Notes: generated by a model not told the origin, from the sequence alone. Positions 44,701 to 54,200 are shown, numbered from the stretch's first letter. The stretch is DNA of 64,000 nucleotides from an uncultured Eubacterium sp. (GCA_945946665.1 CAMEWO010000005.1:1-64000), one strand, 5' to 3'. Translations and numbers: made by a program.

Positions 44701-46509
44701 TTATCTGTTAAAAACATACTTTGCCATATTAACAATAGTTTCGCTTGTATTTCTTGAATACACCGTCTCTCTTGCAAGAACCGGGTCATCTGTTATGATA
44801 TTATCCACTCCCTTATTGGATAGATTCTTTATTGAAGACTGGTTATTCACTGTCCATGCATGAATCTGCTTTCCTGAATTATGAATTGCATCCACCACTC
44901 TCTTTGTTAAGAAAGCTGCATTCACGCTGAAAAAGTCAACATCCTCCATGTTGTAGAAATCCCCATATGCCACCACAAGGATGTACCCAACCTGAATCTG
45001 TGGTTCAAGCTGTTTTACCCTTCTAAGAGGCTCTATCTCAAAGGATGTAACTACACATTCTGATACCATGGATTTTTCCCTGACTGCCTCCACCACCTTT
45101 TCGGCAGTCTCCATGCTGTTATCTCCCGACTTAATCTCTATATTAACCTGAATCTTTCCCTTTGCCAGGTCAAGCACCTCATACAGTGTAGGAATTCTTT
45201 CCCCTGCATATTCAGCACTATGGTATATTCCTGCATCTAACTGCTTAACCTCATAGAAGGTCATATCTGAAATTTCCCTGTTAACTCCTGTGGTACGAAG
45301 GGCGTTGCTGTCATGTATCACAACAGGAATCCCATCTTTGGTAAGCATAACATCTATTTCGATGAAATCAGCCATATTGTTAATGGCCTCCTGGAATGCC
45401 GCCAGTGTATTCTCCGGTGCTGTTATACTTGAACCCCTGTGGGCAGTAATTTTCGTTTCATGAAATATAGCTATTTTCTCAAATGGGTTTTTATTGAAAC
45501 TTACCACCATATATATGCAGTTAAGAATAATGGAAAGAGCAAGAACACCTGCATATATCTTTCTTCCAGGTATCCTTTTACTCAATCCTGTATGGAATAT
45601 TGTCAGTTCAATGTCATTCTCCTGATAAAGTCTGATAAATAAATTATAAATCAGTGTAAATGACATAGGAACTGCTGTATACACCAGCACCAGCTTGGTT
45701 CCAACCCTCACATACTTAAGCACCGAAAGATATATGGCACTTCCCATGTATGCCATATCCAGCAGCTTCACACCTGCCACCAGTATAATAGAAATAAACA
45801 CATAAAAAACAAAAATAACAATAAGTACTGACACATTATAGACAAGCAGAGAACCAAGAACCTTAAACAAATTCTTCCTTACAAGGCTTCTGCTCTTGTT
45901 ACATGCCTGTTTAACATTTACTCCCGTAAGCAGAGATATACAGAATACAAATATTCTTGGAATTACATAGATGAACATGGCAGCCAAAAGAACCATGATT
46001 ATCCATCTGAATACGCTAATCCCATTGAAAATGTACATTCTAAGCACGTTACGTGTTGTCTCGGAAAGTATAAGATTACAGATAACCACAATATTAACTG
46101 CCACAAGAGATATGAAATAGTAAAGAATCAGTGGTAATCTGTGAAAATCCACAATTCCCCTCATATTCTTTAACGCTGTCCATGCAATATCCATCATGCT
46201 GACACTGCATGCCTGTCTCTGGGATTCAAAGCAGACCAGCAGATAAGACATTTCGTATACGCAGTAAGCAACAAATAATATAAGAGCAACCAGAGCGACA
46301 CACCATGTAAATGGATTTGCAAGAATCTTCACTATATATTCATTAGTGAGATAGTTCACTCCCGAAGCTGCAAGCAATCCTTCAAGCATCAGGATAAGAA
46401 GCGGGTAGACTATGGCTGTGGCACCCAGCTTATACACAAGTTCGAATAATATTATCTTTCTTCCACTGCCCTTCAGTCTTCTGAAGGTCTCCCCGATACC
46501 ACAAAGCAT
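44701..46509 (-). CDS. Glycerophosphodiester phosphodiesterase with N-terminal membrane domain
   Basis: A 602-residue protein. The first 330 residues form a membrane domain with about seven or eight hydrophobic segments (GPDPase membrane-domain type). The C-terminal GDPD domain (about 345-595) has ITAHRGSSITAPENTLAAFQ, the metal-binding FIEIDVMLTKDGIPVVIHD, VNIEIKSGD, and the terminal HAWTVN. It should cleave glycerophosphodiesters or related teichoic-acid/lipid headgroups at the membrane. The ribosome site AGGAGAAG is rather far (about 16 bases) from the ATG at 46509. The CmpB-family gene precedes it by 11 bases. Confidence 0.9.
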   Translation of the reverse strand: MLCGIGETFRRLKGSGRKIILFELVYKLGATAIVYPLLILMLEGLLAASGVNYLTNEYIVKILANPFTWCVALVALILFVAYCVYEMSYLLVCFESQRQACSVSMMDIAWTALKNMRGIVDFHRLPLILYYFISLVAVNIVVICNLILSETTRNVLRMYIFNGISVFRWIIMVLLAAMFIYVIPRIFVFCISLLTGVNVKQACNKSRSLVRKNLFKVLGSLLVYNVSVLIVIFVFYVFISIILVAGVKLLDMAYMGSAIYLSVLKYVRVGTKLVLVYTAVPMSFTLIYNLFIRLYQENDIELTIFHTGLSKRIPGRKIYAGVLALSIILNCIYMVVSFNKNPFEKIAIFHETKITAHRGSSITAPENTLAAFQEAINNMADFIEIDVMLTKDGIPVVIHDSNALRTTGVNREISDMTFYEVKQLDAGIYHSAEYAGERIPTLYEVLDLAKGKIQVNIEIKSGDNSMETAEKVVEAVREKSMVSECVVTSFEIEPLRRVKQLEPQIQVGYILVVAYGDFYNMEDVDFFSVNAAFLTKRVVDAIHNSGKQIHAWTVNNQSSIKNLSNKGVDNIITDDPVLARETVYSRNTSETIVNMAKYVFNR

Positions 46510-46519
46510 TCTTTAAATC

Positions 46520-47104
46520 TTATCTTCTCCTGATTCTAGCCAATAATGACTGGGTATTACTCTCATCTGTTTCCGGCAGATTAATGCGGTTTATAAAATT
46601 AGTTCCGAAATCAAGTAAATACGCACATACCAGACTAAATCCCAGATAAAGTGCAATTCTCTCATCTATTAACAAAACTGCTCCCTGTACGAAGTAATTA
46701 ACTACTCCGAATATGGTAATACACAAAACTCCCCAGCCAATAGTACTCTCAAGACAGAGAATTCCCTTATAATTGAATGGACGGTGGTCATAATTCCACC
46801 ACACCTTTCCGAAAAGCTTAAGCATTACCTGTGCAGTTGCATATTCAAAAGCTGTAGCACATATGCTTCCCAAAATAAAAAGGGCAATATAATTATGCTC
46901 AATTGGTTTAAAAATATTAAATGCAATAAATGTTCCGAATCCATAGATCACACAGAATGGCAGTCTTGCAAATCCTCTGTTCTCCCATCTGCCAAGCTGG
47001 ATTCTTATGACAACACACTCCATTGCCCAGCCAAGAAAACTATATATAAAAAACCATATTAAAAACTGTCCGATAGACATTCCTCTAAAAGTAAAATCTA
47101 ACAT
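46520..47104 (-). CDS. CmpB-family putative ABC transporter permease (membrane protein)
   Basis: A 194-residue membrane protein with about five hydrophobic segments. FFIYSFLGWAMECVVIRIQL and NRGFARLPFCVIYGFGTFIAF match the ABC_trans_CmpB family. Members are annotated as putative ABC permeases, but the role is not established. The start is MLDFTFRG at 47104 behind GGGGGAAAGA; the frame extends to 47158 but runs through a hairpin. It is followed at 11 bases by the GDPD gene. Confidence 0.82.
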   Translation of the reverse strand: MLDFTFRGMSIGQFLIWFFIYSFLGWAMECVVIRIQLGRWENRGFARLPFCVIYGFGTFIAFNIFKPIEHNYIALFILGSICATAFEYATAQVMLKLFGKVWWNYDHRPFNYKGILCLESTIGWGVLCITIFGVVNYFVQGAVLLIDERIALYLGFSLVCAYLLDFGTNFINRINLPETDESNTQSLLARIRRR

Positions 47105-47128
47105 TCTTTCCCCCTGTTTACTATTTAT

Positions 47129-47158
47129 GTGAGTGGCAAAAATCCTTTTGCCACTCAC
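47129..47158 (-). terminator. Stem-loop after icd
   Basis: GTGAGTGGCAAAA (47129-47141) and TTTTGCCACTCAC (47146-47158) form a perfect 13-bp stem with a 4-base loop, 25 bases after the icd stop. The T-run on minus is poor, so it may be a terminator or a processing/stability hairpin. Confidence 0.65.
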
Positions 47159-47182
47159 TTGATATACAAATCACTTATTTTA

Positions 47183-48391
47183 TTACAACAAAGAGTCAAG
47201 AGTCTTTCTGACCTCTTTGATGAAATCCTGTGTATTACATGTTACTGGATCTTTAAGTGTTGTGATAAGTGCAAGGTCCTTAGTCATCCTGCCATCTTCA
47301 ATTGTCTTAATACATGCCTGCTCCAGCTTATCAGCAAAATCCATAAGTTCAGGAATATTGTCAAGTTCTCCTCTCTTGCGCAGAGCTCCTGTCCAAGCAA
47401 AAATTGTTGCGATTGGGTTAGTTGATGTCTCCTCACCCTTAAGGTGCTTGTAATAATGTCTCTGTACTGTTCCATGAGCAGCCTCATACTCATAATAGCC
47501 ATGAGGTGATACAAGAACTGAAGTCATCATTGAAAGAGAACCGAATGCTGTTGCAAGCATATCGCTCATTACGTCTCCATCGTAATTCTTACATGCCCAG
47601 ATAAATCCACCCTCTGAACGTACAACTCTGGCAACTGCATCATCAATAAGTGTATAGAAATACTCTATTCCTGCAGCCTTAAACTTATCAGCATATTCCT
47701 TGTCATATATTTCCTGGAAAATATCCTTAAATGTGTGGTCATACTTCTTAGAGATAGTATCCTTGGTACTGAACCAGAGATCCTGCTTGGTTTCAAGTGC
47801 AAATGCAAAACAGCTTCTTGCAAAACTTTCAATAGAATCACATTTGTTATGCATACCCTGGATAATTCCAGGACCCTTAAAGTCAAATATTGTCTCTCTT
47901 GACTCATTGCCATTCTCATCTGTGAATACAAGCTCTGCCTTGCCCTTGCCAGGAATCTTCATCTCCACGCCCTTGTACACATCGCCATAGGCATGTCTGG
48001 CAATTGTAATAGGCTTCTTCCATGTCTTAATGTATGGCTCAATGCCATTTACAATAATTGGAGCACGGAAAACGGTACCATCAAGAATTGCCCTGATTGT
48101 TCCGTTAGGACTCTTGTACATCTCCTTTAAGTTGTACTCTGTCATTCTTGCTGCATTAGGTGTGATTGTGGCACATTTAACAGCAACACCGTACTTCTTA
48201 GTGGCCTCAGCAGAATCAACTGTGACCTGGTCATTAGTTTCATTTCTGTGCTCAAGTCCAAGATCATAATATTCTGTATTAAGATCAATATATGGGATAA
48301 GAAGTTCATCCTTAATCAATCCCCACAGCACTCTTGTCATCTCGTCTCCATCCATCTCAACCAATGGAGTTGTCATTTTAATTCTGCTCAT
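47183..48391 (-). CDS. icd: NADP-dependent isocitrate dehydrogenase (eukaryotic-like type)
   Basis: A 402-residue enzyme that converts isocitrate to 2-oxoglutarate. [19 protein letters not shown] and [20 protein letters not shown] are typical of the homodimeric type shared with eukaryotes. [18 protein letters not shown] contains the substrate arginine, and [17 protein letters not shown] and [17 protein letters not shown] line the cofactor site. In a fermentative anaerobe it supplies 2-oxoglutarate for glutamate and arginine. AAGGTGGTATT precedes the ATG. It is divergent from asnB. Confidence 0.96.
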   Translation of the reverse strand: MSRIKMTTPLVEMDGDEMTRVLWGLIKDELLIPYIDLNTEYYDLGLEHRNETNDQVTVDSAEATKKYGVAVKCATITPNAARMTEYNLKEMYKSPNGTIRAILDGTVFRAPIIVNGIEPYIKTWKKPITIARHAYGDVYKGVEMKIPGKGKAELVFTDENGNESRETIFDFKGPGIIQGMHNKCDSIESFARSCFAFALETKQDLWFSTKDTISKKYDHTFKDIFQEIYDKEYADKFKAAGIEYFYTLIDDAVARVVRSEGGFIWACKNYDGDVMSDMLATAFGSLSMMTSVLVSPHGYYEYEAAHGTVQRHYYKHLKGEETSTNPIATIFAWTGALRKRGELDNIPELMDFADKLEQACIKTIEDGRMTKDLALITTLKDPVTCNTQDFIKEVRKTLDSLL

Positions 48392-48481
48392 AATACCACC
48401 TTTTTCCTTTCCAGCTTAGATTAATATTAAAAATTAATGACATAATATCACATATTATTTATCTGGTCAAAGGATATCTTC

Positions 48482-48510
48482 TTGTAAACTGGGTTTCTGT
48501 CTGATATAAT
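48482..48510 (+). promoter_or_regulatory. Promoter of asnB
   Basis: TTGTAA (48482-48487) and TATAAT (48505-48510) are spaced by 17 bases. The leader to the asnB start is about 100 bases long. Confidence 0.75.
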
Positions 48511-48560
48511 TCGAGTTTAGAGTTATAATAAATTTAAACGGAGTAATTCGTAATCAGCAG

Positions 48561-48583
48561 AGTGTCAAGAGTCTCTTGACACT
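48561..48583 (+). promoter_or_regulatory. Perfect palindrome in the asnB leader
   Basis: AGTGTCAAGA (48561-48570) and TCTTGACACT (48574-48583) form a 10-bp inverted repeat with a 3-base spacer, 24 bases before the ribosome site. No T-run follows, so it is not a terminator. It may be an operator or a 5' stabilising hairpin. Confidence 0.5.
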
Positions 48584-48619
48584 ACATTATTAACATAAGC
48601 ATATATGGAGGAAATAAGA

Positions 48620-50467
48620 ATGTGTGGATTTGCAGGTTTTACAGGCTATCTTGAGAATGGTAAAGAAGTGCTTACCAGAATGATGGACAGAATCGCCCAC
48701 AGAGGGCCTGACAGTGCAGGGCAGTATATTGATGACAAGGCTTATCTCGGATTCAGAAGACTGAGTATTATTGACCTTGATAATGGAAGCCAGCCCATGT
48801 TCAATGAGGATAAGAAAATAGTTATTACATTCAATGGTGAAATATATAATCACATGGAGTTAAGACAGGAGCTTATAGCCAAGGGGCATGTCTTTGCCAA
48901 CAACTCCGATACAGAGGTTTTAATCCACGCATATGAAGAATATGGTGAAGATATGTTAAACCGTCTCCGTGGCATGTTTGCATTTGTTATCTGGGACAGC
49001 CAGAAGGAAACAATATTTGCAGCAAGAGATTATTTCGGAATCAAGCCTCTGTACTATGCAGTATGCGACGGACAGCTTATATATGCCTCAGAGATTAAAA
49101 GTATCCTTGAGCACCCTGCCTACAAGAAACAGGTTAATACTGTGGCTCTGGAGAACTACCTTACATTCCAGTACTCTGTTCTTGATGAGACATTTTTTAA
49201 AGGAATATATAAGCTCATGCCATCCCACTACCTTACTTTCCACAATGGCGACCTTAACATCAAGCGTTACTGGGAGCCTGTATTTGAACCAGATGACAGC
49301 AAAACTCTTGATGAGTGGGTTGACGACATTGACAATGTTATGAAAGATTCTATTGAACATCACAAAATCAGTGATGTGGAGGTTGGTTCATTCCTTTCAA
49401 GCGGTGTTGATTCAAGCTATGTTGCTGCTACATTTAATGGAGACAAGACATTTACAGTAGGATTTGATTACGAGAAATATAACGAAATCAGCTATGCCAA
49501 GGCATTGTCTGACAAAATCCAGATTGACAACTACAGCAAGCTTGTTTCCAGCGAGGAATACTGGGATGCAATTCCTAAAATCCAGTATCATATGGACGAG
49601 CCGTTAGCTGACCCTGCTGCTATTGCTCTGTACTTTGTAAGCCAGACAGCGGCAAAGCATGTTAAGGTTTCTCTGTCAGGTGAAGGTGCTGACGAATTCT
49701 TTGGCGGATATAATATTTACCATGAGCCTCTTGACCTTGAAAATTTCCAGAAGCTTCCACAGGGCTTAAGAACAGGTCTTGCAAATGCTGCATCTGCCAT
49801 ACCATTTAAGTTCAAGGGAAAGAACTATCTTGTAAGGGCAAGCAAGAGTGTTGAGGAGCGTTTCATCGGCAATGCATTCATGTTCAACGAAAAGGAGCGT
49901 GAGAAGCTTCTTAAGAATCCTACAGGAAAATATCCTCACACAGAACTCACAAAGCCTTTCTATGACAAGGTTAAGAATCTGGATGATGTTACTAAGATGC
50001 AGTACATTGATATTAATTTCTGGCTTATCGGGGATATTCTTCTTAAGGCTGACAAGATGAGCATGGCCCACTCTCTGGAGGTACGTGTTCCATTCCTTGA
50101 CAAGGATGTATTCGAAGTAGCAAGGCATATTCCTACAAAATACAAGGTTAACCAGCACAACACCAAGTATGCAATGAGGCTTGCTGCCAACAGATATCTG
50201 CCGGATATGGTTGCTGAGAAGAAGAAGCTGGGATTCCCTGTTCCTATAAGAATCTGGATTAAGGATGAGAAGTACTACAACAGAATTAAGGCGGCATTTA
50301 CGAGTGATGCGGCTAAGGAATTCTTTAACACTGATATTCTTGTGCAATATCTTGATGAGCACAAGGAAGGTAAGGCGGATAATTCAAGGAAGATATGGAC
50401 TGTGTATATGTTCCTTGTGTGGTATAACGATTTCTTTGGGGATGGCTATAACGGAAGTGCAGCCTGA
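48620..50467 (+). CDS. asnB: Asparagine synthetase (glutamine-hydrolysing) AsnB
   Basis: A 615-residue enzyme that makes asparagine from aspartate and glutamine with ATP. The class II glutaminase needs Cys as its first mature residue. The start is therefore the ATG at 48620 (MCGFAGFTGY), behind GGAGGAAATAAGA. The ATG at 48605 overlaps that ribosome site and would leave Cys internal. Other motifs are RIAHRGPDSAGQY, FNGEIYNH, the synthetase PP-loop FLSSGVDSSYVA near 256, and SLSGEGADEFFGGY. The last codons and the stop lie inside the arm of the giant hairpin copy 2. Confidence 0.96.
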   Translation: MCGFAGFTGYLENGKEVLTRMMDRIAHRGPDSAGQYIDDKAYLGFRRLSIIDLDNGSQPMFNEDKKIVITFNGEIYNHMELRQELIAKGHVFANNSDTEVLIHAYEEYGEDMLNRLRGMFAFVIWDSQKETIFAARDYFGIKPLYYAVCDGQLIYASEIKSILEHPAYKKQVNTVALENYLTFQYSVLDETFFKGIYKLMPSHYLTFHNGDLNIKRYWEPVFEPDDSKTLDEWVDDIDNVMKDSIEHHKISDVEVGSFLSSGVDSSYVAATFNGDKTFTVGFDYEKYNEISYAKALSDKIQIDNYSKLVSSEEYWDAIPKIQYHMDEPLADPAAIALYFVSQTAAKHVKVSLSGEGADEFFGGYNIYHEPLDLENFQKLPQGLRTGLANAASAIPFKFKGKNYLVRASKSVEERFIGNAFMFNEKEREKLLKNPTGKYPHTELTKPFYDKVKNLDDVTKMQYIDINFWLIGDILLKADKMSMAHSLEVRVPFLDKDVFEVARHIPTKYKVNQHNTKYAMRLAANRYLPDMVAEKKKLGFPVPIRIWIKDEKYYNRIKAAFTSDAAKEFFNTDILVQYLDEHKEGKADNSRKIWTVYMFLVWYNDFFGDGYNGSAA

Positions 50468-50809
50468 GGTTTCACCGCACAATTATATGGATTACACTTA
50501 GCCAGTAACTGCCCGGATTATGGCAGCTTAGGCTGTACCCTTAAATAGAAAAAGGTCACGACGAAGAGAATCTAACCGTTGCGACATATATGAATTACAC
50601 TCGCTTATTTCAACAACTGCCCGACAACTCGCCCCTGACCGGGCCTCAGACATTCGTGCAGTTGTTGGCGAAGTGTAATTCATACATGCCGCAGCGCTAA
50701 GATTTCTTCTAATGTGACCTTTTTCTATTTAAGGGTTCAGCCAATCTGCCATAATCCGTTCAGCTACTGGCCAAGTGTAATCCATATAAATTGTGCAGTG
50801 AAACAGGCT
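50461..50809. repeat. Giant hairpin element, copy 2 (conserved core on minus strand)
   Basis: Bases 50461-50560 and about 50711-50809 are imperfect inverted arms. The core between them reads on minus with the same flanking patches as copy 1: CTTAGCGCTGCGGCATGTAT (complement within 50681-50710) and TTAGATTCTCTTCGT (complement within 50561-50575). Helix A is AGTGTAATTC 50672-50681 with GAATTACACT 50592-50601. Helix B is CAACAACTGC 50611-50620 with GCAGTTGTTG 50658-50667. The internal loop keeps TCGCC opposite GAAATAAGCG. Helix A differs from copy 1 at several positions with matching changes on the other strand. The outer arms are unrelated to copy 1 and contain a degenerate second copy of the helix A/B sequence (from 50489). 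It fills the 366-base gap between asnB and the ATPase gene and overlaps the asnB stop. Confidence 0.85.
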
Positions 50810-50833
50810 TGGTAAAAAGATTTCATGAAAATA

Positions 50834-52192
50834 CTATAGCATCATCGTCATATATGGAGGGATGCATATAATCCCATCTTTGATAATCAAATTAGCCGGA
50901 TGGATAATATAGCTCTCGCCAATACGCTCCTTATATTTTTGTCTAAAACTGTTCAATGAAGTTGTTTTATATCTCTTACCCGATTTGACTTCAATTGGAA
51001 ACATCTTATATTTCAACTTGCTGTTATTTGAAATCAGAAAATCTATTTCCATATCATTCCTGTGTTTTTCTTCATTATAATGACTATAAAAATAAAGCTT
51101 ATGTCCATTAGCTACCAACATTTGAGCTATCACATTTTCATACAGCATTCCCTCATTGATTTGCAGTTTGCCTGATAATATCTGCTTATACACTTCATCC
51201 TCAAGCAGTTCATTCTCATCAAAAGCGTGGCTAAGCAATAGGCCTGTATCTCCCATATAGCACTTAACGTAACTTCTGGTTTCATTAAGTGATAGCCCAA
51301 CATTGGGATCATTACACAAAAAACATTCATTTGATATCATTGAATCAGACAGCCAGAAAAATGTTTCTTCATATTGTTCTGCACAACTACCATCCTGAAC
51401 CTGTTTAAAGACAACTCTCTTCTCATGCTTGGAAAGGAATCCCGGTATCTGATCATATATAGAAAGCACTTTGCTTCTATATTGTGCCTTTATTTTCATA
51501 ATATCTTCACGATACAGCTTTAAAATATCTCTTTTTTCCTTATCTGCCTCCGTAAAATCTTTTTTATTCTCTACAAAGGACACTACCGGCATTGGCATTC
51601 CCCCCACAAGCATGTACTGATGAAATACCAGCATTGCCTGGTTATGCATACTTCTTTCTAAAGGCTCTTTCTTCTCAAAACATTCCTTGATATATTTCAC
51701 CAGTAATTCTTCACCCAAAGCAATGGCAAACTCTTCAAAGTCAAGTGGATACATATTGATATGTCTCTCTTCTGACGGAATCACAATATCCTTCACATTT
51801 TCTTTAATTGATATCAGTGAACCTGTTTCGATATAATCATATCTTCCATCTGCCACCAAATACTTTATTGCGGCTCTTGCTTGTGGAAACATCTGAACTT
51901 CATCAAAAATAATCAGAGATTTTCTCTCTGTCAGTTTTATTCCAAAATGTGCCTGCAGCAACATAAACAAGGTATCTAAGTCATTTAAATACCTATCAAA
52001 ATACATTTCAACTTCCCTGTCTTTTTTTGCAAAGTCAATCATGATATAGCTTTCATACTCATTTTTCCCAAATTCCTCACAAATTGTCGATTTTCCTATA
52101 CGACGTGCGCCTTCCACCATCAATGCTTTTCTTCCATGACTTTCATTTTTCCATTCTAAAAGTTTCTTATATATCTTTCTTTTCAATATCAT
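50834..52192 (-). CDS. AAA-family ATPase with DUF4143 domain
   Basis: A 452-residue protein of the AAA_14/DUF4143 family. Walker A is EGARRIGKSTICEEF near residues 27-40. Walker B/sensor text is SLIIFDEVQMFPQARAAIKY followed by YIETGSLISI. The DUF4143 region near the C-terminus ends in a nuclease-like EVKSGKRYKTTSLNSFRQKY strand (D/E-x-K pattern). These proteins are widespread accessory genes of unclear role. The start is MILKRKI at 52192 behind GGAGGCAGTT. The gene stands alone between the giant hairpin and a repeat-rich upstream region. Confidence 0.87.
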   Translation of the reverse strand: MILKRKIYKKLLEWKNESHGRKALMVEGARRIGKSTICEEFGKNEYESYIMIDFAKKDREVEMYFDRYLNDLDTLFMLLQAHFGIKLTERKSLIIFDEVQMFPQARAAIKYLVADGRYDYIETGSLISIKENVKDIVIPSEERHINMYPLDFEEFAIALGEELLVKYIKECFEKKEPLERSMHNQAMLVFHQYMLVGGMPMPVVSFVENKKDFTEADKEKRDILKLYREDIMKIKAQYRSKVLSIYDQIPGFLSKHEKRVVFKQVQDGSCAEQYEETFFWLSDSMISNECFLCNDPNVGLSLNETRSYVKCYMGDTGLLLSHAFDENELLEDEVYKQILSGKLQINEGMLYENVIAQMLVANGHKLYFYSHYNEEKHRNDMEIDFLISNNSKLKYKMFPIEVKSGKRYKTTSLNSFRQKYKERIGESYIIHPANLIIKDGIICIPPYMTMML

Positions 52193-52260
52193 AACTGCCT
52201 CCATAACCATATATAAATCTATTTACAATAATACTCGTATAAAAAATATTTTTTCTTTGA

Positions 52261-52355
52261 TTATACGCACATTTTACAATTATGCGCAAGTATAAAAGTA
52301 TATATTTTTAAGATTATGCGCATATATATCATTAGAACATTTTCGATTATGCGCA
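52261..52355. repeat. Four copies of a TTATGCGCA motif upstream of the AAA ATPase gene
   Basis: TTATACGCA occurs at 52261, and TTATGCGCA at 52280, 52314 and 52347, the last three often followed by TATAA-like bases. Spacings are 19, 34 and 33 bases. Read on minus each looks like GCGCATAAT, close to a -10 box. They lie in a 380-base gene-free stretch and may be operators or tandem promoters for the ATPase gene. Confidence 0.6.
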
Positions 52356-52449
52356 TGTATAAGAGTATTAATTTGTAGCAGTCATGTAGCAGTCAAGAAA
52401 AGCTCTTTTCAATAATCATTACCAGACTCTGCAACTTTTATGCCACTTT

Positions 52450-52512
52450 TGTTTTATGTGTGAAAGCTGACATACAGCAAATCCCATACAGCCAGCTTTA
52501 ATACATAAAACA
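52450..52512. terminator. Second stem-loop downstream of uxuB
   Basis: A 20-base arm 52450-52469 (TGTTTTATGT...AAAGCTG) pairs with 52493-52512 (CAGCTTT...ACATAAAACA) with about three mismatches. It follows the main uxuB terminator and may reinforce it. Confidence 0.5.
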
Positions 52513-52551
52513 AAAAATGGCAGGGTAATCACTTATGGGATTGTCCTGCCA
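52512..52551 (-). terminator. Intrinsic terminator of the hexuronate locus after uxuB
   Basis: TGGCAGG/CCTGCCA (arms 52518-52524 and 52545-52551), with inner AATC/GATT pairing, is followed on minus by TTTTTT (complement of 52512-52517). It lies 25 bases after uxuB. Confidence 0.88.
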
Positions 52552-52575
52552 CTTTGATAAGGAGAGGTTTTTCAA

Positions 52576-54180
52576 CTATAAATACTTCTTTAATGTTTCA
52601 CGAATTGCTCCAACTCCAGCGTTCATTTCAATAAAATACTTTTCTGTCTTCTCTCCAAGTGATGATGCATATAAATCAACACCAAATACCGACTTATTAG
52701 AAAGAATCTCTTTAATTGCAGATACATCGCTGCTTCCGAATTCAACCTTTTCCATAACCGGGCAGAGAACTGAAAGAAGTGGATCTGGACTTAATTCGAA
52801 CTTCTCACCCTGGTCATTAATTCCCATGAGATAACGAAGCCATCCTGCAAATACAAGTGGAATATATGTTAAAGAATCAACATCTAATTCCTCTGACTTC
52901 ATATATGCCTTAATTGTTTCACCATAACGGATAGCCAGTTTCTGGGAAGTATCTGTTGCAATTCTTTGTGGTGTATCTGGCATAAATGGATTAGGAATAC
53001 GCTTATTAACCACCTGATCTATGAAATCTTTTGGGGAAATAATCTTAGGATCAACAACAACTGGTAATCCTTCAAGATATCCGATCTTATTAACAAGAGC
53101 ACTCAATTCTGGATCCTGCATCTCCTTAGAGATTAGAGTATATCCAAGTAAGCATCCAAATACCGCAAGAGCTGTATGCAGTGGATTTAAGCATGTACAT
53201 ACCTTCATCTTTTCAACCTGGTCTACAGTTTCTCTCTTCGTAAATATGAATCCGCCTTTCTCCAATGCCTCTCTGCCATTAGGGAAAGAATCTTCTATAA
53301 CAAGATATTCACACTCTTCGGCATTAACAAATGGAGCAACATAAGTATTCTTAGAAGTAACAACTGGCTCTAACTCTGTTCCCCAATCAGGAATTAACAT
53401 CTCTTCAACCTTCTTGTCAGGTCTTGGAGTAATCTTATCAATCATGGTCCATGGGAAGCTGACTTTACTTTCATCTTCAACATAAGCCAGAAATCCCTTC
53501 TCAATTAAACCGGCACTCTCCCATTCCTTTGCAAATGCAACCATGGCAGCTTTTAACTTATCACCATTATGTGAACAGTTATCCATACTGACCATAGCGA
53601 TTGGAAGCTTTCCAGCAACAAATCTTGCATATAAAAGGGATGCAACCTTTCCAATATAACTTTCAGGTTTTTCTGGACCATTTTTTAAATCTACCTGGAC
53701 ACCAGGAAGAGTTTCGCCCTTGCCATCTACAAGGCTGTAACCTTTTTCTGTAATTGTAAATGTTGCCATCTGAAGAGATTTCTTAGCGAATATCTCTTTT
53801 AATCTTCCATATTCCTCAGTATTATCACTATCCAGTCTTAATGATTCAACAACACTTCCTACTACATTCTTCTCAATCGTTCCATCTGCCTTTAATGTAA
53901 CAACAATACCTAAATCATCATGTGGACGATTCATTTTCTCTATAATCTCATAATCATAGCCTTCTGCTACAATAATACCACGGTCAAGTTCTCCGCTATT
54001 AAGCAGATTCTGAACAACATTAGCCTGGAAAGCACGGAATATATTGCCCGCTCCAAAATGAATCCAGAAAGGATTCTCCTTAGTATTCTTAGTTACCTGT
54101 TCACGATTATACTCTGGAACACCATACCCAAGTGTCTTTAATTCATCTAAATTCTCAATCCCCGCATTTGTTAACTTCAT
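52576..54180 (-). CDS. uxuB: Fructuronate reductase UxuB (mannitol dehydrogenase family)
   Basis: A 534-residue member of the polyol-specific long-chain dehydrogenase family. It converts D-fructuronate to D-mannonate with NADH. The nucleotide-binding region is HFGAGNIFRAFQANVVQNLL. SMDNCSHNGDKLKAAMVAFA and the catalytic-lysine segment CLNPLHTALAVFGCLLGY fit the family. Family members also include mannitol and tagaturonate enzymes; the neighbouring uxuA makes UxuB the best choice. The start is MKLTNAG at 54180, with GGAGGTTACT just before it. It is the last gene of the locus. Confidence 0.92.
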   Translation of the reverse strand: MKLTNAGIENLDELKTLGYGVPEYNREQVTKNTKENPFWIHFGAGNIFRAFQANVVQNLLNSGELDRGIIVAEGYDYEIIEKMNRPHDDLGIVVTLKADGTIEKNVVGSVVESLRLDSDNTEEYGRLKEIFAKKSLQMATFTITEKGYSLVDGKGETLPGVQVDLKNGPEKPESYIGKVASLLYARFVAGKLPIAMVSMDNCSHNGDKLKAAMVAFAKEWESAGLIEKGFLAYVEDESKVSFPWTMIDKITPRPDKKVEEMLIPDWGTELEPVVTSKNTYVAPFVNAEECEYLVIEDSFPNGREALEKGGFIFTKRETVDQVEKMKVCTCLNPLHTALAVFGCLLGYTLISKEMQDPELSALVNKIGYLEGLPVVVDPKIISPKDFIDQVVNKRIPNPFMPDTPQRIATDTSQKLAIRYGETIKAYMKSEELDVDSLTYIPLVFAGWLRYLMGINDQGEKFELSPDPLLSVLCPVMEKVEFGSSDVSAIKEILSNKSVFGVDLYASSLGEKTEKYFIEMNAGVGAIRETLKKYL

Positions 54181-54200
54181 AGTAACCTCCACAATAAAAA

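Noticed and set aside
48392-48619. T-box riboswitch upstream of asnB
   Set aside because: No T-box consensus or antiterminator/terminator pair was found in the 228-base gap; only a short palindrome without a T-run.
48605-48619. Earlier ATG for asnB
   Set aside because: It overlaps the GGAGG ribosome site, and the enzyme needs Cys directly after the initiator Met, which only the ATG at 48620 gives.
49766-50362. A 198-codon minus-strand frame antisense to asnB
   Set aside because: asnB is unmistakable on plus over the same bases, and the antisense translation has no recognisable domain or ribosome site.
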